Source of the DNA: CAYXLI01 sp964464925
GTDB lineage: Bacteria > Acidobacteriota > Terriglobia > Bryobacterales > Bryobacteraceae
Direction of reading: 5' to 3'
NCBI GenBank assembly: GCA_964464925.1
Contig: CAYXLI010000017.1
Coordinates: 55,588-119,587 of the forward strand
Length of the DNA stretch: 64,000 nucleotides
Within the stretch, counting starts at the first letter, position 1. Every line of letters starts with the position of its first letter. The translations under genes and the position numbers were made by a program. The notes under the pieces were generated by a model that was not told the DNA's origin, did not search any database, and saw only the letters and a list, made by a program, of their open reading frames with translations. Below, piece after piece: positions 8,058 through 16,801 of this stretch.

Positions 8058-9440
8058 CTATTTCGCCAAAGATTCCCGTATCCGCTTCTGGTACTCAACG
8101 GACTTGGCGAGAATCTCAGCGGCATTCAGCGTGAGGACACGGCGATTCCGGACTACCAGGCGCCCGTTGACCATCACATCGCGCACGTCCGCGCCTTTGA
8201 GCGCATAAACCATCTGGGAATACAAGTTGTACAGGGGTGCGCCGTTTGCCTCATTCAGGCTCACTGTGATCCAGTCGGCACGTTTGCCGGGCTCAAGGGA
8301 CCCGATTTCTTTATCCATCTGGATGGCACGAGCGCCGCGGATAGTGGCCATTTCCAGCGCCTGCTCCGCATTGACCGCCGTTGGGTCGCCGGTGGATACT
8401 TTCGCCAGCTTGGCGGCGAGATCCATCTCTTCGAACATGTTTACGTCGTTGTTGCTGCCCGCAACCCCGTCCGTACCGAGGCCCATCGCTTCGTCCAGCA
8501 TCAGGTACTTCGTAACCGGAGCCACTCCGCTCGCGAGTTTCATATTGCTGGAAGGACAATGCGCAACGCCGGTATTGCGCCGCTTGAGAATTTCCAGATC
8601 TTCGTCACTCACCCAGACTCCATGCGCCGCTAGCGTGCGGCCGTCCAGCACGCCGAGTTTCTCCAGCAGCTGCGTGGGAGACATCTGCCGCTGGGCCATG
8701 ACGTCGTCATTCTCTTTTTTAGTTTCCGATAGATGGATGAGCAGCGGCATCTTATATTTGTTGGCGAGAGAGCGCGCTGCCTGCAAGGTGGAATCGTCGT
8801 TTGTGTACACGGCGTGCGGGGCGACCGCAGGCACAATCAACGGGTCGTTCCGGAAACGCTGTAGGAACGCTTCTGTGCGCTTCAGCCCTTCGGCTGGAGT
8901 CTTTGCGTCAGGGGCCGGAAAGCGAATAATGGTCTGGCCGAGAACACCGCGCATACCCGCTTCCTTGGTTGCTTCAGCGATCACTTCTTCGAAGTAATAC
9001 ATGTCGGCGTAGGTCGTGGTTCCGGACTGCAGCATCTCCAGACACGCCAGGCGGGTACCCCATCGGACGAACTCGGCGTTTACATTTTTCGCCTCTGCCG
9101 GAAAGATGTACTTCTCCAGCCAGTCCTGCAGTTTTACATCGTCGGCAATTCCCCGGAAGAGCGACATGGGCGCGTGCGTGTGTGTGTTGATGAAGCCCGG
9201 CGCCAGAATCGCATTTCCGGCATCGAGTTTCTGCTTCGCCTGATACTTCGCGGCTAGCGCTGTGCGCGTCCCGGCTTCCACGATCCGATCCGCCTTCACG
9301 GCGATTGCACCGTTCTCATACACGTGGCGCTGCACATCCATGGTGATCACCCAGCGTGCACTAATCAGCCAGTCGACTGGTTCCGCCGCGGCAGAGACAC
9401 AGATCAGAAAGAGAAGAACTTTATTCCAGCAATGAGGCAT
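8058..9440 (-). CDS. mtaD: Exported MTA/SAH deaminase-like amidohydrolase
   Basis: Amidohydrolase of 460 residues in the 5-methylthioadenosine/S-adenosylhomocysteine deaminase group. Metal ligands are visible as NTHTHAPMSLFRG, then a His in the LLIHLSE segment, AAHGVW, and the Asp of GLGTDGVAGSNN. The C-terminal SLEPGKRADW is typical of the family. Unusually, the protein starts with a hydrophobic signal-like segment (KVLLFLICVSAAAEP), and no internal start would give the cytoplasmic form. It overlaps the upstream cytidine deaminase gene by 20 bases and is the last gene of the nucleoside-salvage operon. It could act on another purine-like aminohydrolase substrate; the deaminase class is firm, the substrate less so. 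Confidence 0.85.
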   Translation of the reverse strand: MPHCWNKVLLFLICVSAAAEPVDWLISARWVITMDVQRHVYENGAIAVKADRIVEAGTRTALAAKYQAKQKLDAGNAILAPGFINTHTHAPMSLFRGIADDVKLQDWLEKYIFPAEAKNVNAEFVRWGTRLACLEMLQSGTTTYADMYYFEEVIAEATKEAGMRGVLGQTIIRFPAPDAKTPAEGLKRTEAFLQRFRNDPLIVPAVAPHAVYTNDDSTLQAARSLANKYKMPLLIHLSETKKENDDVMAQRQMSPTQLLEKLGVLDGRTLAAHGVWVSDEDLEILKRRNTGVAHCPSSNMKLASGVAPVTKYLMLDEAMGLGTDGVAGSNNDVNMFEEMDLAAKLAKVSTGDPTAVNAEQALEMATIRGARAIQMDKEIGSLEPGKRADWITVSLNEANGAPLYNLYSQMVYALKGADVRDVMVNGRLVVRNRRVLTLNAAEILAKSVEYQKRIRESLAK

Positions 9441-9822
9441 CGAAAGGTTTAGGGAAGAGATCCGACAGCCGGTAAGTGGCGCTTTGTCCCGCCAGGTTGA
9501 TGAGTGTGAGTTCCACGTCGCCGCAGAACTCCCATAAAATCTGGCGGCACGACCCGCATGGAGGGGTCAGTGTATCGGTATCCGCGGCGACGGCAATCCG
9601 CTGGAATTTGCGTACGCCTTCGGAAATGGCCTTGTAAATAGCCACCCGTTCGGCGCACATGGTGAGGCCGTACGTGGCATTCTCCACATTGCATCCCGTG
9701 TGAACGCGGCCGTCCGCATCTTCAACCGCAGCGCCAACCTTGAATCTGGAAAAAGGCGCGAAAGCGTGTTCGCGTGCGGCGATGGCGGCTGTGAGGAGGG
9801 GATCCACGCAACTATTCTCCAT
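9421..9822 (-). CDS. cdd: Cytidine deaminase
   Basis: Homotetramer-type cytidine/deoxycytidine deaminase of 133 residues, converting cytidine to uridine in pyrimidine salvage. The zinc site is intact: MCAERVAI gives Cys56 and catalytic Glu58, and PPCGSCRQ gives Cys89 and Cys92. The N-terminal FSRFKVGAA and GCNVENATYG stretches are standard for substrate binding. Its start overlaps the end of the purine phosphorylase gene by 11 bases and its end overlaps the amidohydrolase start by 20 bases, so translation of the three is probably coupled. Confidence 0.95.
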   Translation of the reverse strand: MENSCVDPLLTAAIAAREHAFAPFSRFKVGAAVEDADGRVHTGCNVENATYGLTMCAERVAIYKAISEGVRKFQRIAVAADTDTLTPPCGSCRQILWEFCGDVELTLINLAGQSATYRLSDLFPKPFDASLLE

Positions 9823-10624
9823 CCAGCCGCGGGATCACCTTCTTCAGCAACGTTACGAGCGTTCCCCGCACGCGTTCGCCCGTGGCCAGCACCTCGTCGT
9901 GACTCAGCTTTTCCGGCAATACGCCCGCCGCCATATTGGTCACGCACGAAATCGCTAATACCTTCAAGCCGGCATGATTCGCGGCGATGACCTCTGCCAC
10001 GGTGGACATGCCAACCAGGTCCGCGCCGATAATGCGTAGGAAGCGGATCTCCGCAGGCGTCTCGTAGCTTGGCCCTAGCATGGCGGCGTACACACCCTCC
10101 TGCAAGGTCACGTTCATTTCCAGACCAGCCTGATGCGCAATCTCCCGATAACGCTTCGAATACGCCTCGGTCATGTCGGGGAATCTGGGTCCGAAATCCT
10201 CCTCGTTCGCACCAACTAGCGGATTCGTACCTTGCAGATTGATGTGATCGGAAATCAGCACCAGCGCGCCCTGGCTGTAGGAAAGATTCACGCCGCCGGC
10301 TGCATTTGTGAGGATCAATGAGTGAACACCAAGCAGCTTCAGCACGCGTATGGCGAACACCACGCGAGAGCCGGTATATCCCTCGTACAAATGCGCGCGG
10401 CCGGCAAGGACCACCACGCCGGTCCCATCGAGTTTGCCGAAGACCAGCTTGCCCGGGTGGCCCACAGCCGTTGAGCGCGGCCAGCCGGGAATTTCCTGGT
10501 AGGGGATCTCAACGCGATCCGCCAGTTCGTCCGCGAATGCGCCCAGTCCGCTGCCCAGCACGACACCTACTTGCGGACGCGCATGCATCCTCTCTTCCAG
10601 AAACTTCTTCGTGTGTTGGAACAC
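9812..10624 (-). CDS. punA: Purine-nucleoside phosphorylase
   Basis: Trimeric-type purine-nucleoside phosphorylase that splits purine nucleosides with phosphate into base and ribose-1-phosphate. Family motifs include GVVLGSGLGAFAD, the phosphate-binding GHPGKLV and LAGRAHLYEG, LTNAAGGVN, and the GPSYETPAEIR and VGMSTVAEV base-site segments. I choose a GTG start 15 bases after the nupC stop, with AGGAG about 11 bases upstream; this gives 270 residues and the N-terminal length seen in related enzymes. An ATG at 10663 would add 13 residues but overlap nupC by 25 bases. It is the third gene of the nucleoside-salvage operon. Confidence 0.92.
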   Translation of the reverse strand: MFQHTKKFLEERMHARPQVGVVLGSGLGAFADELADRVEIPYQEIPGWPRSTAVGHPGKLVFGKLDGTGVVVLAGRAHLYEGYTGSRVVFAIRVLKLLGVHSLILTNAAGGVNLSYSQGALVLISDHINLQGTNPLVGANEEDFGPRFPDMTEAYSKRYREIAHQAGLEMNVTLQEGVYAAMLGPSYETPAEIRFLRIIGADLVGMSTVAEVIAANHAGLKVLAISCVTNMAAGVLPEKLSHDEVLATGERVRGTLVTLLKKVIPRLDGE

Positions 10625-10638
10625 TAAGGAGTATTCTC

Positions 10639-11856
10639 CTACAGGAGCATTCCGGCGATGCACGCCGACATGAAGTTGGCCATCGATCCCGCCGCCACGG
10701 CTTTCAGCCCCATGCGCGCCAGGTCGGACTTGCGGCTCGGCGCAAGCGCACCAATGCCGCCGATCTGAATGGCGATCGAGCTGAGGTTCGCAAAGCCGCA
10801 GAGCGCGTACGTGGCAATCACAAAGGAGCGTTGGTCCATATTCGCTTTCATCGGACCCAGCTCCAGGAATGCCACGAATTCGTTCAGTACGAAGCGAGTG
10901 CCCAGCAGATTGCCCACCGTCGCGCAGTCCTTGTAGGAGACGCCCAGCAGCCAGGCGACCGGCGCGAGCACAATTCCGAACAGTTTCTGCATCGATGTGG
11001 GGAACCAGTCGAAATTCGCGTGAATCGATCCGAAGATGCCGTTCACCAGGGCGATGAGTGAGAGAAACGCGATCAGCATTCCGCCGATGTTCAATGCCAG
11101 GTGCAGACCGTCACCCGCGCCCCGCGCCGCGGCGTCGATAATGTTGACACCCGGTTTTTCCACTTGCACTTTCACACTGCCGGCAGTGGCCGGTTCTTCC
11201 ACCTCAGGCATCATGATCTTGGCGAGCATGATGGTCGCCGGAGCGGTCATGATGACCGCAGTCAGCAGGTGCTTGATATCGACATGCGCAATCTTCACGT
11301 ACGCCGCCATCACCGCCCCGGAAACATGGGCCATGCCGCTGGTCATGATAGTGAATAGCTCCGATTGCGTGAGACCTGCGATGAACGGACGGATGGTGAG
11401 TGGTGCCTCCGTCTGGCCCATGAAGATGCTTGCCGCGACGTTGGTTGACTCCGCGCCGCTCGCGCCCATAATCTTCTGCATCGCGACCGCCATCGCCTTC
11501 ACCAGCAGTTGCATGAGACCGATCTGATAAAGAATCGCGAACAGTGAAGCGATGAAGATGACGATCGGCAGCACCTGAAACGCGAACACGACGCCAAACG
11601 GGCCCGCTTTCGCGCCCAGCGGTCCGAAGAGGAACTGCGCGCCTGCTTCCGAATAGTCTAACAGCGCATTCACAGCCGTGCTGGCGTATTGGAACAGCTT
11701 CCCGAAATCCGTTTTCAGGACGAGAAATGCGAAGCCAAATTGCAAGCCGAGTCCCCAAAAGAGGACCCGGCGCTGAATTGCTCTCTTATGTGGGGAGACG
11801 AGCCAAGCTACGGTCAGGATCACCACAATCCCGAGCAGCCCGGTGAATCGCTCCAT
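10639..11856 (-). CDS. nupC: Concentrative nucleoside transporter, NupC family
   Basis: Inner-membrane ion-coupled nucleoside uptake protein of 405 residues. The architecture is that of the family: an N-terminal membrane domain of short helices, a gate-like core (FMGQTEAPLTIRPF, a strongly conserved substrate-site loop), and a C-terminal transporter domain containing GTRFVLNEFVAF and the final FAN(L)SSIAIQIGG motif. About eight or more hydrophobic helices are visible. It starts 3 bases after the phosphorylase gene at 11860-13164 and supplies the substrates for the phosphorylases and deaminases encoded around it. Confidence 0.93.
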   Translation of the reverse strand: MERFTGLLGIVVILTVAWLVSPHKRAIQRRVLFWGLGLQFGFAFLVLKTDFGKLFQYASTAVNALLDYSEAGAQFLFGPLGAKAGPFGVVFAFQVLPIVIFIASLFAILYQIGLMQLLVKAMAVAMQKIMGASGAESTNVAASIFMGQTEAPLTIRPFIAGLTQSELFTIMTSGMAHVSGAVMAAYVKIAHVDIKHLLTAVIMTAPATIMLAKIMMPEVEEPATAGSVKVQVEKPGVNIIDAAARGAGDGLHLALNIGGMLIAFLSLIALVNGIFGSIHANFDWFPTSMQKLFGIVLAPVAWLLGVSYKDCATVGNLLGTRFVLNEFVAFLELGPMKANMDQRSFVIATYALCGFANLSSIAIQIGGIGALAPSRKSDLARMGLKAVAAGSMANFMSACIAGMLL

Positions 11857-11859
11857 TGG

Positions 11860-13164
11860 CTAGCTGACGACTTCCAGAATCAGGTTCCGCTCATCCGGTG
11901 GAGCTGAGGAGATGCGGAAGGCGTCTTCCACCATCTGCGACGCGTCTTCCAACCGGTCTTCCTTCGTGTGATAAATCCGGCACAGCACCGTGCCAGCATC
12001 GATCTTCTGTCCGACCTTCACTTCCAGAATCACGCCGACTGCCGGATCGATGGAGTCATCCTTCGTATCCCGGCCTGCACCGATCATAGCCGAAGCGAGT
12101 CCGATCAGTTCCGCCTCGATTGCGCTGATATAACCCGGCCGAGGGCAGAGGATTTCGCGCGCACCCGTCGCGTTCGGCAGCAATTCGAATCTGTCCAGAA
12201 CCTGTGGATTCCCGCCTTGCGCCTGGATCACTTCCTTGAACTTGCGGTACGCCGAGCCGTCCAGCAGCTTTGACTGCGCCACTTCCCTTGCCGCATCGAT
12301 CGTTGGCGCCACCTTGCCGAGATGAATCATCCGGGCAGCCAGTTCCAGCGACAACCGGGTCAGATCCACTGGACCCATGTTTTGCAGCGTCTGCGAAACT
12401 TCCATGATCTCGAGCGCGTTGCCGATGGCATACCCGAGCGGCTGGTTCATGTCCGTGATCAGCGCCTGTACGCGCTTGTCCATGCGGCGGCCGATGCCCA
12501 CCATCATCTGTGCGAGGCGGCGCGCTTCCACTTGCTTCTTCATGAACGCGCCGTTCCCAACCTTCACATCCAGCACCAGCGCGTCCAGCCCGACGGCCAG
12601 CTTCTTTGACATGATGGAAGATGCAATCAGCGGAATGGATTCCACCGTAGACGTTGCATCCCGCAGGCTATAAAGCTTTCCATCTGCCGGCGCAATCTCG
12701 CCCGTCTGTCCGATGAATGCCAGCTTGTGCTTCTGCAACTGCTCGGTGAACTCCGAAATGCTGAGACTCGTGCGGAAACCCGGAATGGATTCGAGCTTAT
12801 CCAGCGTGCCGCCCGTATGGCCGAGTGCGCGGCCGGAAATCATCGGCACCACGACGCCCGCGGCAGCGGCGATTGGCGCAGACACCAGGCTGGTCTTATC
12901 GCCGACGCCGCCGGTGGAGTGCTTGTCGACCTTTACCCCCGGTATCGAGGAAAGGTCCAGCACCTGACCCGACCGAATCATGACGTCCGTCAGGGAGGAA
13001 ACTTCGCGGTCTGACATGCCGGAGAAGAACGTCGCCATCAGAAAAGCGGACATCTGATAGTCAGGAATGTCGCCTCGTGTGTAACCATCCACCAGAAAGG
13101 CGACTTCCTCCGGGTTAAGCTCTTCACCGTCCCGCTTGCGATGTATCAGGTCTACCGTGCGCAT
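11860..13164 (-). CDS. pdp: Pyrimidine-nucleoside (thymidine) phosphorylase
   Basis: First gene of the nucleoside-salvage operon, 434 residues. It cleaves thymidine, uridine or deoxyuridine with phosphate. The thymidine phosphorylase signature is clear: DKHSTGGVGDKTSL near residue 80 for phosphate binding, SGRALGHTGGTLDKLESIPG, and the SIMSKKLAVGLDALVLDVK segment contacting the pyrimidine. The C-terminal alpha/beta domain (IEAELIGLASAMIGAGR onwards) is complete. I use pdp rather than deoA because sequence alone does not separate thymidine-specific from broad enzymes. The ATG has a weak AGGA about 9 bases upstream. A divergent gene begins 70 bases away. Confidence 0.93.
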   Translation of the reverse strand: MRTVDLIHRKRDGEELNPEEVAFLVDGYTRGDIPDYQMSAFLMATFFSGMSDREVSSLTDVMIRSGQVLDLSSIPGVKVDKHSTGGVGDKTSLVSAPIAAAAGVVVPMISGRALGHTGGTLDKLESIPGFRTSLSISEFTEQLQKHKLAFIGQTGEIAPADGKLYSLRDATSTVESIPLIASSIMSKKLAVGLDALVLDVKVGNGAFMKKQVEARRLAQMMVGIGRRMDKRVQALITDMNQPLGYAIGNALEIMEVSQTLQNMGPVDLTRLSLELAARMIHLGKVAPTIDAAREVAQSKLLDGSAYRKFKEVIQAQGGNPQVLDRFELLPNATGAREILCPRPGYISAIEAELIGLASAMIGAGRDTKDDSIDPAVGVILEVKVGQKIDAGTVLCRIYHTKEDRLEDASQMVEDAFRISSAPPDERNLILEVVS

Positions 13165-13222
13165 TATAAGATTCCTAGCGTACCATCTTAACCAGTTGAA
13201 AGTAAAGAAAGATTAATGCTGG

Positions 13223-13228
13223 TATACT
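13223..13228 (+). promoter_or_regulatory. -10 box TATACT before the metalloprotease gene
   Basis: TATACT lies 6 bases before the ATG at 13235, so the predicted transcript would start at the initiation codon. The only -35-like hexamer, TTGAAA at 13196-13201, is 21 bases away, which is too far for a standard promoter. Confidence 0.5.
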
Positions 13229-13234
13229 CGGCAA

Positions 13235-16200
13235 ATGCCCTGGCAGAGATCCTTATGCCACGGGACTGCAGTCGCCGTTTGCCTTCTGCTGTCTTCCGGA
13301 GTGCTCAAACCTCAAACTCCGCTTCTCCCTGAAACGACGCCGCTTTCGGCGCTTGCGGGTGACGTGGCGAACCTGAATCGCGCTGTCCGCCAGCGCACAC
13401 CTTTGCAGCAGGTTCACCTGCGCAAACGAGCGGAGATTTTGTCACGGTTGATGGAGCGCGATCCTGCCCAATCCGTTCGCGTCGCCCTCCCCGCTGACCA
13501 GGCAGCCGATCTCGCCGCTCAGTTCCCTATGGAACCGGTCGAGCAGTTTTCCACCTGGGAAGGCGCGGTGCAGACTCTGGTTGTTGATGACTTTGAACAC
13601 AACAGGACGCGCCGCATTTACATCCTCCGGTCCGGCGACGACAGCATAGAGTTGCACGGCGCGGTCCCCATGCCCGATTTCCCTTGCGGTGCTAAGGCGA
13701 GGATCACCGGCATGCGGTTGCGGGATCACGTGGCCGTCACCGGAGTGGACGTACAAGCCGCTGGCACGAACGATGCTATCGCGTGCACCACGACGGGAGT
13801 ACAGAACGTGGCAGTGCTGCTTGTTTCCTTTCCATCCACTGCAAATACCACCACAGTGGCTCAGGCGCAAGCGGCGTTCTTCGGTTCCGGCCGCTCGCTC
13901 ACGAATTTCTGGCAGGAGGCTTCCTACGGCAAAACGTCAGCAAGCGGTTCCGTTCTCGGACCCTTCACGCTCGATGCCGATTATCCCTGCACGCAAAACG
14001 ATCAGATCTTGAGCGCTGCTATCAGGGCCGCCGATCCCATAGTGGATTTTCGAAACTACACCCGTATATTTGTTGTGATGCCGAATAACGGAGGGTGTGC
14101 CGTCGGACTCGGCTCTGTTGGATGCAATTCCTACAGCTCGGTCAAAGACGGGGCGTTCACCGCCTCCGCCTCTTGGATCATTACCGACAGTGCCACCACG
14201 CAAGACAAGTTCGTGAGCCTCGTTTCTCACGAGGGCGGCCACAATCTTGGGCTCGATCACTCCTCAACACTGGACTACGGCAATATTCCTCTCGGGCCTA
14301 ACGCGCCTGCCGGGTTCTTCGATGAATACGGGAACTTCTACTCGATGATGGGCCTCTCCCTGACGTATGGCACAACCCAGATCCTCGGCCACTACACAGC
14401 CCCGCAGAAGCAGAAACTCGGCTGGTTCAGCGCAGCCAATGTGCAGAATGTCACTCAAAACGGCAGCTACGTCCTGAATGCGCTCGAACCAGCTTCCACG
14501 GGCCCTCAGGCGTTGCGGGTACGCCGCGGAACGAGTGGATCGCAATCTCTTTGGATCGAATATCGTCCTGGCCTCGGCAATTACGACAACTCGTATTTCG
14601 CGCTCCCGTCCAATGTTCGAAACGGCGTGCTCGTCTACCTGGAGGACCCCGCCGATCCTCAGACTGCCAAGCCTGAGCTTCTCGATTTCCAGCCGGTCTC
14701 CACGCCGAACGCTTTTTACAATGCCGCGCTCGGGGCGGGCAACGTCTGGAGAGATCCATACTCTGACCTCACCCTCACGTTGGCACAGATCTCGCCCTCG
14801 CAGGCGACGCTCTCTGTTACTTACGCGAATGCCTGTGCCGTAATATCTCCGAACACTATTTCGCTCACATCCTTCGCGCAAACTGCGTCTACCGCCATTA
14901 CCGCCGCGTCCACCTGCGCTTGGACAGCCACTACGGCAACGCCCTGGATTACACTTGGTTCTCCTTCGAGCGGATTCGGCAACGGAACGCTGAATTTCTC
15001 GGTAAGCAACAACCCAACCACATCTTCGCGTACCGGCACCATCTCGGTAGGCGGCCAGACGGTTACCATCAGCCAGGCTGGGCTCTCCTGCAGCTACACG
15101 CTCAACTTCACCGACCTCACTGCATCTGTGGCAGGAACCACTGCAAGCGATGGGGTGACGGCTCCCGCGGGATGCTCCTGGACTGCGCTGAGCGACTCCG
15201 CCTGGATCACAGTCACGGCTGGTTCCTCCGGCACGGGAACCGGAACGGTCAGCTTCTCGGTAGGCGCGAACAACACGCAGTCAGCCCGATCCGGCCGGAT
15301 CACCATAGGAAGCCAGATCCTCACCATCAGTCAGCCTGCAGCCGCCGGATGCAGTTATGCGCTCAGCAGCACCTCCTTATCGGCTCCAGGCTCCGGCGGC
15401 TCGGCCCAGGTAAATATCACCGCGGGTGCCGGTTGTACGTGGACAGCCGTAAGTAACTCGGCGTGGATCACGATCACGTCCGGAACATCCGGCAGCGGAA
15501 ACGGATCGGTGAGTTTCACCTTTGCCGCCAATAACGGCGCGGACCGAAACGGATCTATTACGATTGCCGGCCAGGTGGTTGCCATCAGTCAATCCGCCGC
15601 TCCCTTCGCGGCTGCTCTGCCATCGGGACTGCTGTTCATCCCCGTGTCGCCCTGCCGTCTGGTTGACACGAGAGCCGGGCAGGGCAAGGCATTCCCGTTC
15701 GGGCCGCCCACGCTGGTGGCGACCAGCTTGCGCGACATCCCGGTGCTGTCTGCAGGCTGCGGCATTCCGGCGCAGGCTCAGGCCTATTCGCTGAATATAA
15801 CCGTGGTTCCCCAGGAGCCCCTAAGCTATCTCACCGTCTGGCCTTCAGGACAGGCGCAACCGTTCGTTTCGACTCTGAACGCGCCGAACGGGCAAGTAGT
15901 GGCGAATGCGGCCATTGTTCCCGCAGGCCTGAACGGCGAAGTCAGTTTGTATGTCACGAACGCCACCGACGTGATCATCGATATCAGCGGCTACTTCACA
16001 AATGCCCCGGCGTCCGGCGCGACGGCACTTCTCTTCCATCCGATCGCTCCGTGCCGCGTGATGGACACACGGGCAGGGCAGGGAACAGCGGGAGCGTTCG
16101 GTCCGCCCAGCCTCCTCGCATCCGGCACCCGCACGGTTCCGGTTCCGGAAGGGAGATGCGGTGTTCCGGCATCAGCGCAGGCCTACTCGGTCAATGCGAC

Positions 16201-16792
16201 CGTCGTGCCCCAGGGGCCGCTGGCGTTCCTCACGCTCTGGCCCGCTGGCCAGCCGAAGCCGTTGGTTTCCACGTTGAATGCTCCCCAGGGCCAGGTGATC
16301 GCAAATGCTGCAATCGTGCCTTCCGGAGCGGCCGGAGGAATCAACGTATTCGCGTCAAATGCCACTGACGTAATTCTGGATCTAAATGGATATTTCGATT
16401 CCGTCTCGCCTGGCCTGCTCTTTAATCCTGTGATCCCCTGCCGCCCTGTGGACACCCGTGCGGGCCAGGGAACCAGCGGGGCGTTCGGTCCGCCATCCCT
16501 GCTCGCCTCAGGAAGCCGCGATATGCCGATTCCGCTGAGCCGCTGTTCCGTTCCGGCAACTGCCAAAGCCTATTCGGTGAATGCGACTGTATTGCCCACT
16601 GGCGCGCTCAGCTTCCTGACGCTCTGGCCCTCGGCCCAGACCCAGCCCTTCGTGTCCACATTGAACGCGGGTAGCGGAGGAGTTGCCGCGAACGCCGCAA
16701 TTGTCCCCGCAGGGGCGAACGGCGGCATCAGCGCGTTTGCGTCGAATGCGACGGATCTGATCCTCGATATCAGCGGCTATTTCGCGCCGTAG
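13235..16792 (+). CDS. Secreted zinc metalloprotease with BACON domains and three PCRxVDTR repeats
   Basis: Large exported protein of 1185 residues. Order: signal peptide (about 1-28), a propeptide-like region, a gametolysin-like (M11/M6-type) zincin domain with the complete site HEGGHNLGLDH at residues 332-342, three BACON-type beta-sandwich repeats (about 530-790, each with a WI(T)I/V core and ending GGQ/SQ-I-ISQ), and three near-identical repeats of about 125 residues beginning at 799, 932 and 1062 with (L)LFxPxxPCRxxDTRAGQG. The C-terminal repeats occur in secreted acidobacterial and related proteins and may bind surfaces or carbohydrate. The single gene is convergent with suhB (9-base gap). 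Substrate is unknown. Confidence 0.85.
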   Translation: MPWQRSLCHGTAVAVCLLLSSGVLKPQTPLLPETTPLSALAGDVANLNRAVRQRTPLQQVHLRKRAEILSRLMERDPAQSVRVALPADQAADLAAQFPMEPVEQFSTWEGAVQTLVVDDFEHNRTRRIYILRSGDDSIELHGAVPMPDFPCGAKARITGMRLRDHVAVTGVDVQAAGTNDAIACTTTGVQNVAVLLVSFPSTANTTTVAQAQAAFFGSGRSLTNFWQEASYGKTSASGSVLGPFTLDADYPCTQNDQILSAAIRAADPIVDFRNYTRIFVVMPNNGGCAVGLGSVGCNSYSSVKDGAFTASASWIITDSATTQDKFVSLVSHEGGHNLGLDHSSTLDYGNIPLGPNAPAGFFDEYGNFYSMMGLSLTYGTTQILGHYTAPQKQKLGWFSAANVQNVTQNGSYVLNALEPASTGPQALRVRRGTSGSQSLWIEYRPGLGNYDNSYFALPSNVRNGVLVYLEDPADPQTAKPELLDFQPVSTPNAFYNAALGAGNVWRDPYSDLTLTLAQISPSQATLSVTYANACAVISPNTISLTSFAQTASTAITAASTCAWTATTATPWITLGSPSSGFGNGTLNFSVSNNPTTSSRTGTISVGGQTVTISQAGLSCSYTLNFTDLTASVAGTTASDGVTAPAGCSWTALSDSAWITVTAGSSGTGTGTVSFSVGANNTQSARSGRITIGSQILTISQPAAAGCSYALSSTSLSAPGSGGSAQVNITAGAGCTWTAVSNSAWITITSGTSGSGNGSVSFTFAANNGADRNGSITIAGQVVAISQSAAPFAAALPSGLLFIPVSPCRLVDTRAGQGKAFPFGPPTLVATSLRDIPVLSAGCGIPAQAQAYSLNITVVPQEPLSYLTVWPSGQAQPFVSTLNAPNGQVVANAAIVPAGLNGEVSLYVTNATDVIIDISGYFTNAPASGATALLFHPIAPCRVMDTRAGQGTAGAFGPPSLLASGTRTVPVPEGRCGVPASAQAYSVNATVVPQGPLAFLTLWPAGQPKPLVSTLNAPQGQVIANAAIVPSGAAGGINVFASNATDVILDLNGYFDSVSPGLLFNPVIPCRPVDTRAGQGTSGAFGPPSLLASGSRDMPIPLSRCSVPATAKAYSVNATVLPTGALSFLTLWPSAQTQPFVSTLNAGSGGVAANAAIVPAGANGGISAFASNATDLILDISGYFAP
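15630..16789 (+). repeat. Three tandem coding repeats of about 390 bases
   Basis: Units start at about 15630, 16028 and 16418 within the metalloprotease gene. Each encodes a 120-130 residue unit opening with PCRxVDTRAGQG, continuing through a FGPPxLxASxxRxxP segment and closing with NATDxIxDxxGYF. They are diverged enough to be an old intragenic duplication. Confidence 0.85.
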
Positions 16793-16801
16793 AGCTTGTA
16801 C

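Noticed and set aside
13196..13201. TTGAAA as -35 of the metalloprotease promoter
   Set aside because: The spacer to TATACT is 21 bases, too long for a standard sigma-70-type promoter.
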